DNA of 64,000 nucleotides from Cryptomeria japonica (GCF_030272615.1 NC_081406.1:184170770-184234769); one strand, 5' to 3'; positions 49,120 to 61,129 are shown, counted from the stretch's first letter. The notes: generated by a model not told the origin, from the letters alone. Numbers and translations are program-made.

Positions 49120-52100
49120 ATGGCTTCTTCATCTGCACCTGAATTTATTGCAAACCCTACTGTCATTGAGGTTATCAAGCGCCCTAGACCCGTATTCAAA
49201 TTGATTCCCGAAATTGTGAAGAAAGATGATACCCTAGGAGCATTTTCGAAAATACGTAAGGGAGTAGTTTATGCAGAGGATCCTAGAATGTATATACATT
49301 CTCATATTAAGGAATTAAGAGATGATGAAATCAAGAATATGTATAGGACTGTAATCTGTGATGTAAATGGTAATATCAAACCAAAACACAAGGTAGTGGA
49401 AACCCTAGGTTTTGTGGATATTCTTAACATCCCTAAATTTCCTGAAGATGTGATAAGAATAGTCTTAAGCAGAGTCCATTGGGAATTCTTTTGGTTGGAT
49501 TCCATCCATAATATCACTAAAGAGGCAGTTAGGGTAGTAACAGGCTTACCTTCCACCGATAGCAGGCATGATAGAACTAAGAAAGTTTCTAATGACACTG
49601 TGACGAACTTAACCGACACAACATTTGACAAAAGATCCCTAAGAGTCAATAATGTGAAGGACACCAATGTCAGATTTGTTAGTATGATTCTTGGCTATAA
49701 GGCTACACATGCAAATAGATTAAACTTAGTATCCAACCCATGTATTAAAAGTGCATATGACATGGTAAATGATAATGCAAGAATTGATGTGTGTGAATGG
49801 CTTAAAGATGAATTGATAGACAACCTAAAGAAAATCAAAGGTTATAAGAAGGGAACTTTCAGATTTGGAAATCTGCTTGTATGTTTAATGCTATACATTA
49901 TACCTGGTATTGGTAGGAAAGACTTTGGTTTTGATATACCAGTAGGAAAGCAACTGTTGGCTATATTAAACAACATGGGAGATGATAGAAAGAAATATAT
50001 AAATGAACATTTTCAAGCACTGAAGGCTAGAATGAAGACAAGAATAAGGCTATCTCAAGCAATTGTTGATAAATATCAAAAAGAGATATGCTTTGTAATC
50101 AAGAAAGATGAAATCTGGATGGAGGCAGTTGTCCCGAGGACTATATGGGTAACCGAGATGGGATATGAGATAGATGATAACATAATTGAGACTTATGCAA
50201 AAGCCCTTCTTGAAGAACCAAAGGAACCTTCTGAGAAAGTTTTTGGCAATGCAGAAACAATTGAGAGTGGTATTTAATCTCAAAAAAGAGTCAAGAAAAC
50301 TGAACATATAGTAAAGACAAGAACTAGATACGCTAAAGCAATAAAATAAGATGTATTAAAGAAAACTGGTATTAAGGAAAGTGAACTGGAAGGACTTCAA
50401 CTGGAAGCACATCTTTCACCAGTTGCAACTTCTTTTGACAGTGAGATACTGGTTGTATTCAAAAGGGTAGAAAGGAAAAGAAAACCCTTGCTGGAACCCT
50501 CACCTACACCCAGAAAGACAAGACAAAAACAACAAGCAATGAGGCCCCCAGCTAAAAAGATGACCCCTAGAAAGAAAAAGCAAAAACAAGTTATTCCTCT
50601 ACTTGACAACCTATTGAATGAAATAACAGATAATGGAAACTTATCAAATGTAAGTAAATTGTATGATACTTTTACAAATGAGGAGAAAGAAAGCATAGAA
50701 AATAGTATCATATTACACCTAGATATTTATAATAAAGTTTTGATAGAGGTTGTAGATGATTTGCCTAGTGATCTATATAGGCAGCTTGATCCTAAAAGGT
50801 TAGCCATTATGGAAATAGACAAGAAAATAAAGTTTGAGAAATTGCTCACTGTTCATCCATTGAAATCAGTTGAGGAAATTGATGAACTGATCAGTGAGAC
50901 AAATGGGAAAGTCTTTTCTAGTGGTCACCAACAAGTAAGTCTAATGGCAGGCAGAGAGAATGAGATATTTGAAGAAACAATTGATAAATGGGACATCTTC
51001 TTTTTGGAGAAATAAAAACAAGAACTAAAAAGACCAAAACCCTTTATGGTATACCAAAAGGATAAGGACAAAGGAAAAGGCAAAATAGGTGGACAACCAA
51101 ATATAAAAGTGATAGACAATTTGCCACCACCTTCAAATACTCCATTGGTAATAACTGATCATTCACCGGCTACTAAGAATGTGGAGACTCCTCATGAGGA
51201 TACAAATCCAGAGTCCAAATTTTTGTATACCATGAACATTGACACCCAAGAAGTAAATATTGTTGTAGATAAGGAATCAACTGAGAATATAGATGTGGCA
51301 ACAGAGCCACCCACTGAAAATATTGGAATTGATAACATTGGAATTGGGGAACAACAAAAAATTGAAGAATCAAATGATCCCTCAGATACTGGAAAGGCAG
51401 AGACCACATATGTACATACTGTTGCATCTATTGAGCCACCGACAACTATAGCATTTGAAAAACCAACTGAGTCATCGACAATAGACAACACAGAGGTGAA
51501 CAAAGAGAATTCGACAGTGGATACCACTAGTAAAGCATCAGAAACACTAGAAGATAACAATGAGAAATAATTAGAAAAACTGGCAAACGAGAGCACAATG
51601 AAACAGACAGAGACAAAAGCAGAGAAATAGTTAGAGGCATAGGTTGAGAAATAGGAACAAAAAAAGGTTGAGGTATAGGTTCAAATAGAGACAGTGCCAC
51701 CTTCATCTAAAAAGCCCAAACCTTTGGTAGTGGAAATGCAAACTCAAACAGATCCTCCTGAGAAAGAGGAAAGCAAAGCTATCACTACAACCGACAGACT
51801 ATAGATTGTGAGGACAGTAGGACAGTCATCCGGCACATCAATGACTAAATTCCGGCCAACAAATGTGACAGAGGTACTCTTGGACTCAATAAAGAAAATA
51901 GTAGAGTGTAATGCACAAGCTTACAAGGCTATAGGTGACACATTACCAATTTTGGAAATGATAGCTCCAAAGTGTAACATAGATAATAAAGATTCTTTGA
52001 GCCAATTAGACATATTGTCTAAGTATATAATCGACAATCTAATTACATTGGACCAAATAAATGAAGACACATTCAAAGAGAAAATGAATAAGGAGAAAGA

Positions 52101-52650
52101 AAAATTCTTTGAGGAAATAGTGAAGAAGAATAAGGAACAGATGGACACCTTATTACCGGCACTAGGAGAAACAATTTTGGATTTCAAGAAACTGTACAGA
52201 GATACCTGCAAAACTGATATTTTGACAGAGGACATAGATTCAGAGATCAATAAAGTACAAAAAGAAATCAACAATATTGCTGACAATTTAATAGGAACAT
52301 CAGATTCATTTTGGAAATTGAAAAGAACATTGCAGTTCTTGAGGAGAAAATTGAGAAGTTAGAAAAAGATAAAGAAAAGATAAAGGTTAAGGCAAAGAAT
52401 TTAAAATGCAAACTAGGCCCTAAACTAGATTACTTCATTTCTTTGAGAAAATAAATTTCTGAGGCTCTGGTTCCAGGTCTTAAGATACTGGAAGAGCGAA
52501 TGCACATACTCATCGGTACAATTCAGAGAACAGAAGTGGTATTAAAGGACAACGAGAGGTTTAGTGACAGTCAAAATTTTGCATTGGCAGACATCTATCA
52601 GATTGTAACCACCAGTTACAAGGATCTAGGCAGGAACCACACTCCATTGA
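49120..52650 (+). pseudogene. Element D ORF2: large protein of unknown function
   Basis: ATG at 49120 starts MASSSAPEFIANPTVIEVIK and is open for 385 residues to 50277, the longest intact stretch of this protein here. It covers EFFWLDSIHNITKEAVRVVT, SMILGYKATHANRLN, a GTFRFGNLLVCLML segment and an ICFVIKKDEIWMEAVVPRT motif. Pieces at 50488-51015 (basic KKMTPRKKKQKQ and helical domain), 51046-51570 (acidic Thr/Pro linker) and 51808-52362 (coiled coil) follow in order, with similarity to C continuing to about 52630. I cannot assign a function. The basic stretch and coiled coil would fit a nucleic-acid-associated or structural role. Confidence 0.75.
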
Positions 52651-52837
52651 CAGTGAATGATAGCCTTTGTCATTGATGCCATAGGGGAGTAGTGGAGATG
52701 AGAAAAGTGATCAGAAGAAAGACATCATCAGCTCAGGGGGAGCACACATTTTTGATAACACAGTTTTGGTAAGACAATTTTGGGAAATTCTTTTTGGACA
52801 CTTTTTGGTTTTTTCTCATGAGTGTTGCCATCAATGC

Positions 52838-52850
52838 CAGAGGGGGAGAT
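52838..52850 (+). other. Element D polypurine tract
   Basis: CAGAGGGGGAGAT adjoins LTR 3. The matching tract before LTR 2 is CAAAGGGGGAGAT at 46831-46843. Confidence 0.75.
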
Positions 52851-53643
52851 TGTTGGAAAATGCACACTCCAATGATAAATTGTAGGTGATTGAAGGTATT
52901 GTCATTGATGGCAACCTTACAATCATATGATATCGGCAGACACCAACACCGACATACTCTACACTGGTATACAGTTCATTGACACCAAAAAGAAAGATTA
53001 CTGGCACCATGGGCAACATGAATTTTGTTTAAATATATTTTGTATTTAATTGTAAAATCTTTTTGTAAGCCAACATGGTGGATTGTAATAAGACTCATAT
53101 AAGTATGACATCTTGTAGATCATTTAGAAAAAAGAAGAAGATATGGTTAGGTAATTACAAACCTAATGTGCGAATTGTAAGGTAGAATTTGGATAAGGAT
53201 TAATGATTATTGCAGAGCTTAAACCGATATTGAACTTGGCATAGCAGATGCTGATTTGAAGAAGTACATGACATTGGATTTGTATAATCCATTTTTGTAA
53301 GTTAGTGGGACTTCTTTTGTAACTAAGTAGTGAGCTCTAGGCACTTGGCCTTCCTGCATGTGTAGGCCCCTATTGTAACAGTAATATTCTCTTATTGTCC
53401 AGTAAGCGAATATTGTGGATCACAAATCCCACTGAGGTTTTACCCACACCGAGTTTCCTCGTTAAAAATTATTGTGTTATGGTGTGTCTTTCATGTTGTG
53501 GTTGTTATTCTTATTTACTGCATTAATTTTGGTTTACCGGTACACAGTTTTGAATTGCTTTTCATATTAAATGTTAAGAAAATTCTATCACCAGTCAGAT
53601 ACTGATTCACCCCCCCCTCTTAGTATCTTTGGGAATCCTAACA
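52851..53643 (+). repeat. C/D array, LTR 3
   Basis: 793 bp, TGTTGG to CTAACA, the right end of the array. It differs from LTR 1 and LTR 2 throughout its second half and resembles LTR 2 in its first half. Confidence 0.93.
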
Positions 53644-53648
53644 ATAGT

Positions 53649-53933
53649 CATGTACTCTACTTGTGTAGTGGAAAAGAACATCCATATGGAGCCTTTTACT
53701 CATCTAATTAACATCTTAAAAAAAGTGAACAGAACAATTAGTTGACCTTCTACTATCCATATTTTTAGCACAATTTGCATTATAAAGCCTTATATGGCCA
53801 ACAATTTACTCACATCATTCTAGTTCCATGATACAAATATTCTAATTAGAAGTCCTACAAAAATATATGAACACCCTTTTCACATATTTCTTATATTCTC
53901 TCTTAGGGTTTAGCCATAAACATATTAAAAACT
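53649..53933 (-). repeat. 606-bp repeat unit 3, second half
   Basis: This continues the unit broken at 40818. CATGTACTCTACTTGTGTAG matches 39607-39626 in unit 1. On the minus strand it holds the middle of the copia RNase H remnant. Confidence 0.85.
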
Positions 53934-54008
53934 CTTTTGCTTGGACAACTTTTGTCTAGTACAAACCATTACATACATTAAGCTATGTATAACACTAGCA
54001 TAAGGAAA

Positions 54009-54011
<3 letters not shown>

Positions 54012-54045
<34 letters not shown>

Positions 54046-54168
54046 GCGCATACGCGCGCGCGCACGCACACACATATACACACATATACATATATATTAT
54101 GTTTATATGTATATATGTATATATACATAGATACATACATATATACATATATACATATATATACCTCT

Positions 54169-54203
<35 letters not shown>

Positions 54204-54461
54204 CATATATATATATATACATACATATATATATGTACATGTATACATGTGTATATATACATATATCTATATGTATATATGTATGTACATATATACATAT
54301 ATATGTATATACATATACATGTATATATATGTATGTATATGTACATATATACATATACATACATATATATACATGTATATGTATATACATATACATACAT
54401 TTATATACATGTATATATGTACATATATATATATATACATATATACATATATATGTATATA

Positions 54462-54507
<46 letters not shown>

Positions 54508-54540
54508 TATACACACACATATATACATGTATATACATAT
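54012..54540. repeat. CA/CG/TA-type microsatellite
   Basis: A CA run (54012-54040) is followed by a short CG-rich run (54051-54064) and then about 470 bp of interspersed TATA, TACA and TGTA words up to the T3 LTR. Long Tyr/Ile frames on both strands are by-products of the repeat. Confidence 0.95.
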
Positions 54541-56191
54541 TGTGTGGGGGAAAAAGCGAGACTAGGTTATCATGCCCTAATCCTACCTCTTGTCACACAC
54601 TACGAAATATGAAAGAGCCTAGAGGTATCGCACAATTGGCTACTTCTTTTTGTGAAAGAGAGAGCCACGGGCTACCTATTAGGGTTTCTATTCCTTTGTT
54701 GTAATTGAAAGGTAAGATTATGCAAGTTCAATTCCTAACCCTAAAATGCAAGTATGAGCTAACAACAAGATTACAGAATTGAACTTAAACAATGGAAAGC
54801 TGTAAATACAAGGATGAAATAAGAATGCAGATGTGTACCCGGAGTCAAAATCGGACTGAAAATGTGCGGGACGGGGGCGTGGGCGCCACTGTCCTGAAAA
54901 CTGCACCGAAAACTGTCGTTTTGCACTCTGAAACACTGTCGGAAAGCTGTCTGTCCGGAGGACCAGGGCGCCCAACGCCTCTGTCCCAGGGACCAGGGCG
55001 CCCAACGCCCCTGTCCTGGCAGGACCAGGGTGCCCAGCGCTCCTGTCCCAGTCTTCTGCTCTGCAATTTGATACAGAGTGCTGTCTCGACCTGTTCTCTC
55101 CGGATCTGTATCCTGCGGCGTCGTCCGAGTCCCGAAACCTGCACTTATATCTGAAAAAGGGTGTATGGGCGGCTATATAGGGTTTTGCCTTAGTCAAACC
55201 CCCGCTTCAGTGATTTCCACCTCCACGAATAGCCAAGTTGTTTTGTAAAATGTATTGTGTGTGCAGACCTAGTGTGTGTGCAAGGTCCTAAAATGCAAGA
55301 AAGCAAACTAGAGCAACCTAGAAAGTAAACCCTAATTGCTTGTAAATGATAATGTAAATGCTCTAAATCAAGATGCAAAGTGATCTAAAGCATGAATGAA
55401 GGATATATTGAAGCTTTATGCAAAGACATGAAAACAACATGAAATCATACCCAACCCTCAAGGGAGAGGTACAAGCCAATCTTCAGTCGGTAATCTCCTA
55501 TTGTTCTTCAATGTCTTCCAAGCCCTAAATGGATGAATGGAATTGATAAATACTTGATAGAGGGATGTTGTAAGATTTTGAAGTCTTCAAAGATCTTCTC
55601 TTTCGCTGCATATGAAGTTCCTCGAAACAAAAATCCGATCCTTTCAAATGAAGAAAGAGAGCTTTTATGTATGAAACCCTAGGTCGCAATTTCGTCTTTT
55701 GGCCGACCTAGAGATCGAATATCCTGCCAATTTCTTGGGGTTAAGCTTTATTTTATGATTGGATTGCGCTCCTAAAATTTCGGGAAAAATGTCCGGGACC
55801 GTGTGCACTCCGGGCGCCATGGTCCCGACAACTTTTCACCAAATTTTCAGGGCCGTTAGATATGATGATTTTAGAGAGAATCCCGAAGTTACAGGTGATT
55901 TTGAGATGTTTTGACCCCCGAAATCAAGCCCCCAAGCTCAGAATAGGGCCTAATTAGGGTTTTTGATTAAGTGATGTATTGGAGGAATAAAATGAAAGGG
56001 GCACACTTTAATGAAAGGGCCCGACTTTATGATGTGGAAAATGATGAAATAGAACCTTTAGACCTAATTAATTTGATTAATTAAGTGCTAAAGGGGAAAT
56101 GCAATGCAAAATGCAACTGCGCCAAGGCGGGTGCTAAACTAGGTGTTAAATTGTACTGCTTTAGCAAGTGCGTACAATTTATGACGTTACA
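54541..56191 (-). repeat. T3 3' LTR
   Basis: On the minus strand it starts TGTAACGTCATAAATTGTAC and ends near CGCTTTTTCCCCCACACA, similar to the T1 LTR ends. It has about 1.65 kb and a GC-rich 29-bp repeat three times at 54960-55050 (core GACCAGGGCGCCCAACGCC). At 55798-55855 it carries the GACCGTGTGCACT...GGTCCCGACAACTTTT module, inverted relative to its orientation in T1. The outer border is inferred, as the partner LTR is not in the window. Confidence 0.75.
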
Positions 56192-56208
56192 TTTAGCCCC
56201 CACTTTAG
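56192..56208 (-). other. T3 polypurine tract
   Basis: The minus strand reads CTAAAGTGGGGGCTAAA, identical to the T1 tract at 14491-14507. Confidence 0.82.
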
Positions 56209-56773
56209 CGGTCATATGAGTACTACGTGCATATGCAAGCTAAAGTACAGAAAGTAAACATTATTTGAAAAAGGATATATCCATAAGTTGTCGGACGAAG
56301 CCCCCAGCGGTATCTGCAGTATAGAGTTAGGAACCGCACCCTACAAAACACACGTTAGATCATAAAAATCACCTAATGCTTACTAAGGAAAGTGATGAAA
56401 TTTGTGAGTAGCTGTATGCCCCCCCCTGTTTCGACTTGCTTATTAGGGAGGTGAAACAGGGTAGCATGTTTACTTACGACAAATTGTGTAAGAGAGTATT
56501 GATGAGGGATGTTCACTGAAAAAGGCTTCATTAGAGCACTTTTTGGAACATCTCGAGAGTAGGGGAATGAAAATACAATTCCTACGCAACAAACGGTTCG
56601 AAAATCACATCTCCCAAACTCAAGTTATGATGAAATGAGTGAAAGAGGAAAATTAGGGTTTTGAAAGTAAAGGTAAAGGAATGAACGTATATACCTTGAA
56701 AGAGACATTTGCATTTGTCACTTTGTTGATTCTGAGTACTGTTCATTGCAGCGGAGCCCACATAGCCATCATC
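56209..56773 (+). other. Upstream region of the T3 PMD gene
   Basis: About 560 bp between the polypurine tract and the proposed PMD start. No ORF is convincing, though the frame is open upstream of the ATG from 56681. The region is expected to hold the leader or promoter of the antisense gene; no definite TATA box was assigned. Confidence 0.4.
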
Positions 56774-59272
56774 ATGCCTTCACGACGACCGGAGCATCCC
56801 ACAAGGGTTGAGATCCTGCGCCAGGCCGTGATTGACGACGAGCCACTGGACGAGGTGAGTTGAATGAACATTTGACTTTTGATTTTTCGTATTTTGACTT
56901 TTCTGTGATCGTTTGCGGGCCCTGAAGGCTGACCCGGGCCCCACCCAGGGCGCCATGGTCCCTGTGGGGCGCCCTGGTCCCCCCAGGGCGCCATGGTCCC
57001 TGACAGGGTGCCATGGTCCCAACCAGGGCGCCATGGTCCCTGACAGGGCGCCATGGTCCCAATCAGGGCTTGGCATACGATGTTCGACAGTTTGCATGAG
57101 CGATTTTGATGATCGTGTACTGATTACGGTTATGTTTTTGTGTTGCAGGGCCTTCCATACATGAGAGAGCATACAACGGGACATATTCTTCGCAGTTTGC
57201 GAGATCAGATTCCACGGCTTACTCAGGCAGAGAGAGACACATTGTCGATAGTAGGATTATGGTATGTGATCCTCATGCCAGCCATTCGGTTCCATCCTGC
57301 AATCCTGATGGCATTGATGGAGCGATGGGATCCTGACACATGCAAATTTCATCTTCCAGTAGGGGAGCTGATGGTTACACTCTAGGATGTGTACCGTATA
57401 CTTCGTCTTCCTATCAGAGGAGCGACTGTTACATACGCGACCGATCGGTCAGCGGAGGATCATCAGAGGGAGCAGGTATATTGCATAGGGAGAGTCATGC
57501 CGAGCAAGGCGAGAGGTCGCATCATGGTCAGCTGGCTCTTACATCCTACAGGGGAAGTACCCCTTCTGAGACGCCTTATGATCGCCATCATAGCACTAGC
57601 CATTTGCCCTAATGGGCGAGGCACGCACATGCATGGGGGTCTCACATGGTGCATCAGAGCGATGGAGAGACACAGGAGAGTGTATGCTTGGGGTCGGAGT
57701 ATGCTTGCACATCTCTATCACGACCTTGAGGAGTATGTATTTGGACAGGGTTGCAGTTTGATGACATGCACACTTCTGCAGGTATGGATTTTAGAGCACT
57801 TCACATGCACCAGGCCTGTTGGCTTTCCACTGAGTACGGCTAGCGAGCGACCTAGGGTGTTTGCTTATCCACTTACCAGTGAGTGGAGATTTGGAGATAT
57901 GTTATATTGGAGAGTGATTTTTGATAGACTGACAGCCGAGGTGACAGTGTGGAGACCTTACCTGCGGATGCATAGATGGGATGGGATGGAGAGACAGTTA
58001 GCATGCTTACAGAGGAACCGCCTACTGCAGGGACGATATTCACACATCATAGTCCCTTTCTACTTTGACCGAGTACAGAGGCAGTTCGGGCTAGAGCAGT
58101 GTGTTCCAGCCGATGTGCCCATCTATACTCGACACTCACGGGTCCTTCCCAGACCTAGAGCAGTAGCGAGACCGACGATAGATGACATCGAGACTACAGA
58201 TATAGAGGGATCTGATCAGGATGTAGTCACTGATTATTCTGCAGAGCCTGGAGCACAACGCAGGTATGTCTCATGGTTTATGAGATCACATCCAGGTCCT
58301 ATCTTTCCACCAGATCACCCGACAGGACATCCAGGCCCATGGAGACATGGAGACCGAGATGAGGACCAGGGATCCAGGTCAGAGGAGCCAGAGGAGGGAG
58401 AGGGTCCTGAGGAGGCAGGAGATCCTGATCCACCTACAGGCGATCAGCCTAGCGCCGAGGAAGAGGAGGATACAGATAGAGATGAGGACGAGGAGGAGAG
58501 AACTGATGATGAGGAGAACGAGGATGCAGATGAGGATGAGGATGCAGATGAGGATAGAGATGATGAGGAGGAGTCAGATGCAGCTCCTCACCATTCAGGG
58601 GATGATACCATAGCTTTGGATCCTCCTCTTATTCCCCGACAGGAGGAACATGAGGCGATACGGAGACCCGTTCCTAGTACCGTCCAGCCTTCACCCATCG
58701 TGCACAGATTAGTCGAGCGAGGGGAGCCTAGTAGATCCCAATCACAGATGCTATCGTATCATGATCCCTACTGGCGCGAGGGAGACCCAGGTATAGTAGG
58801 TTTAAATTGATTATTAATGCTTTGATGATATAGAATGGTACTAATACAAAAAATTTATTCTATTGCCACAACTAATGTGCAGGAGTGGCGTTCCCTGATT
58901 CAACAGGCAATGACAGACATTTCCACGATAGCACAGATCCCCAATTCCTCACAGATTGCCTATAGGCCTCAGGGGAACGCGGGTCGGCATGAGGACTTGT
59001 TTTCCCCATTCCGAGTTCAGGTAGACATATGGAGGGAGAGAGAGAGAGTCCTATCAGAGGACCTTCAGCGGGCGCGGCGAGATCTAGCAGCATCTCAGGC
59101 CGAGGCTACCACCTATCGCGCGATCCTTATGGATAGGGATCGTAGGAGTTCCTCTCGGAGTCACTCACGGTCTGTATCTCGCTACACACCCATGGGTCCA
59201 CCTTCACGGCCAGATCAGGAGGGAGCGTCTAGTCGACACTCTCCAGCCACTAGTTCTAGGGATAGGAGATGA
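56774..59272 (+). pseudogene. Plant mobile domain (PMD) protein gene carried by T3, nearly intact
   Basis: Proposed exons are 56774-56854 (MPSRRPEHPTRVEILRQAV...), 57149-58790 and 58883-59272. Introns have GAG|GTGAGT and TTGCAG|G, then CAG|GTATAG and GTGCAG|GAG sites. The first junction is in phase. The second is off by one base, so an indel or a different site is possible. The PMD core covers roughly the first 330 residues: LMERWDPDTCKFHLPVGELM, IRGATVTY, YAWGRSMLAHLYHDL, WRPYLRMHRWDG. It is followed by a strongly acidic Asp/Glu region (58380-58590) and an Arg/Ser-rich helical tail. One TAG at 57383-57385 interrupts the core, where the E copy has Glu in VTLEDV. PMD proteins such as MAIN act in the nucleus in gene and transposon silencing; the role here is unknown. 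Confidence 0.8.
56945..57068 (+). repeat. GC-rich minisatellite in PMD intron 1
   Basis: Six imperfect copies of CAGGGCGCCATGGTCCC, at 18-22 bp spacing, lie in the first intron. The same core, GGGCGCCATGGTCCC, is found at about 55813-55827 in the T3 LTR. Confidence 0.85.
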
Positions 59273-59872
59273 TTTTATGATGTAGGAGAGATCACATTTT
59301 GGATGTATAGTGACCTATATTTGTATACGATCCACATATATATATGTATATATACATGCTTCTCTTTTGTCTCAAATGTGTTATCTTTAATGCTTAAAAC
59401 AATGTATATTTTTCTTTGATTAAATCTAATACATTTAGTAAATGTACATGTATGTTCAGAATTTAATTTCCATGTGATTGATTTCTCAATGCTCCATGAT
59501 TAAATTGATACATGTGTGACTTAATTAAATATTTAATCAAGTACTACATTGATGATAGGGAAGAAATATGCATTAAGTCGAAGAATCATATAACTAACGT
59601 GATTTAATTTTGAACTTAAACACAGCATGATACGACTCTACTTAACACATAAAGACACTGTATAATATGCTAGCATAATGGAAATGTAAATCTTTTACAA
59701 CTTACATAAATGAATTCAAGACAAACCATGAAGTAAGGAAACACGCTTGTCAAGAACGAAGCAATATAGATTAAACATCATAACATTTAATTCTATTTTG
59801 CTCTAATTAGGAGATACTAACATATTACCCAATGTTGAAGAACTGAAAAGAAGATAAATAAGGAATGAAGAA
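59273..59872. other. Spacer between PMD gene and integrase end
   Basis: About 600 bp of AT-rich sequence with no supported gene. It separates the converging 3' ends of the PMD gene (+) and T3 pol (-). Confidence 0.6.
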
Positions 59873-61129
59873 TTAAGCATAATATCTACGCAAGTGCATA
59901 GCATTTATAGGTTCTTTAAGAGGCGTACCGTCTACATCCGCTATTTTGTAAGCACCTAATCCATAATCCTCAATAACGATATATGGTCCAAGCCAATTAG
60001 GACTAAATTTTCCCTTTTCTGCAGGTAAGGCATTCACATTGCGCTGATTCTCATAAAGGACTAAGTCACCTACTGAGAAGGAACGTTGAATAACCTTATC
60101 ATTATAGCTTCATTGTAGAGTTTTGTGATACGCTTGAATATGCTCAAGAGAGTTTATACGCTGTTCATCAAGCATCTCAAGCTGTTGAAGTCGTTGTTCT
60201 CTATAAGAGTCATCATCTACTATACCTTTGAGAGAAACCCTAAGTGATGGAATCTCTAACTCTAAAGGCATAATAGCATCAGCACCATAAACAAGATTAT
60301 AAGGAGTAGTTCCTGTAGCAATTCGTACACTTGTTCGGTAGGCCCAAAGAGCATAGATTAGCTGATTACTCCAATCCTTACCATGCTTATTCACAGTTTT
60401 GCGAAGAATTTGTTCAATTATCTTATTGGATGATTCGGCTTGACCATTTGACTGAGGATAGTATGGTGTAGAAAATCGATGTTTGATATGATACTTCTCG
60501 AGGAATTTCTTCACATCCTTGTTCTTAAATGATGTCCCATTATCTGAGATTATAGTAGAAGGTATCCCGAATCGAGAAATGATGTTTTCTAGAAGAAATT
60601 GACAAATCACTTCAGCAGTGGTAGAGCGAAGGGGAATAGCTTCTACCCACTTCGTAAAGTAATCCATTGCGGTTATAATGAAGGTGTGTCCTTGAGATGA
60701 AGGAGGAGAGATTTTACCAATAAGATGCAAACCCCATGCGGAAAAAGGCCAAGAAGCTACTTGAGAACGGAGTTCTTGGGCAGGAGCATGAATCAAATTA
60801 TTATGTTGTTGACATTGATGACATTTCTTAACAAATGAAAAAGAATCCTTCTGCATAGTTTGCCAATAGTATCCCATACGAAGCAATCTATGAACCAAGG
60901 ATTTGCCTCCAAAATGCCCCCCACAGGCACCTGAATGCGCCTCTTCAAGAGCAACGGGGATTTCTGATTTGTTAAGACAGCGAAGGAGAAGACCATCATA
61001 ACCCCTTCGGTAAAGGACATTAGAAAGAATGATATATCTAGCAGACAACTTGCGGATTCTAGCCCTAGTGTTTCTATTAGCAGAATCAGGAAAGGTACCA
61101 TCGATCAAATATCTTACGATATGCGAGTA
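59873..61129 (-). pseudogene. T3 integrase
   Basis: The main frame (61108-60110) continues past a TGA at 60110-60112 to a final stop at 59873-59875. The zinc-binding HHCC part reads HSGACGGHFGGKSLVHRLL and KKCHQCQQ. In the catalytic core the first Asp is replaced: WGLHLIGKI stands where WGLDLIGKI is usual (codon at 60725-60727). The second Asp (IISDNGTSFKN) and the Glu (YPQSNGQAESSNK) are intact. The C-terminal part after the TGA shows FSVGDLVLYENQRN and LGPYIVIEDYG. The enzyme would insert the cDNA. Loss of the first Asp and the stop should inactivate it. Confidence 0.9.

Larger units (their letters stand above)
40819..53643 (+). mobile_element. Tandem LTR element array: LTR-C-LTR-D-LTR
   Basis: Three LTRs (40819-41610, 46844-47636, 52851-53643) alternate with two interiors, C (41611-46843) and D (47637-52850), all in the same orientation. 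The whole array is flanked by GTAGT (40814-40818) and ATAGT (53644-53648), a 5-bp target duplication with one change. The sequence on either side joins into the third 606-bp repeat unit. No flanking duplication is seen at the central LTR. So one element inserted once, and the second interior arose later, most simply by unequal LTR-LTR recombination. The interiors carry ORF1 and ORF2 but no protease, integrase, reverse transcriptase or RNase H. Confidence 0.92.

Noticed and set aside
53925-54704. Long overlapping frames on both strands rich in Tyr and Ile
   Set aside because: They are translations of the TA/CA microsatellite in every frame and have no protein character.
56945-57068. Regular short repeats that could suggest a CRISPR-like array
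   Set aside because: The spacing is too short and lacks unique spacers. The sequence is a minisatellite in an intron of a plant gene.
57340-57612. A 90-residue frame overlapping the PMD core
   Set aside because: It is an alternative frame of PMD exon 2, opened by chance near the nonsense codon.
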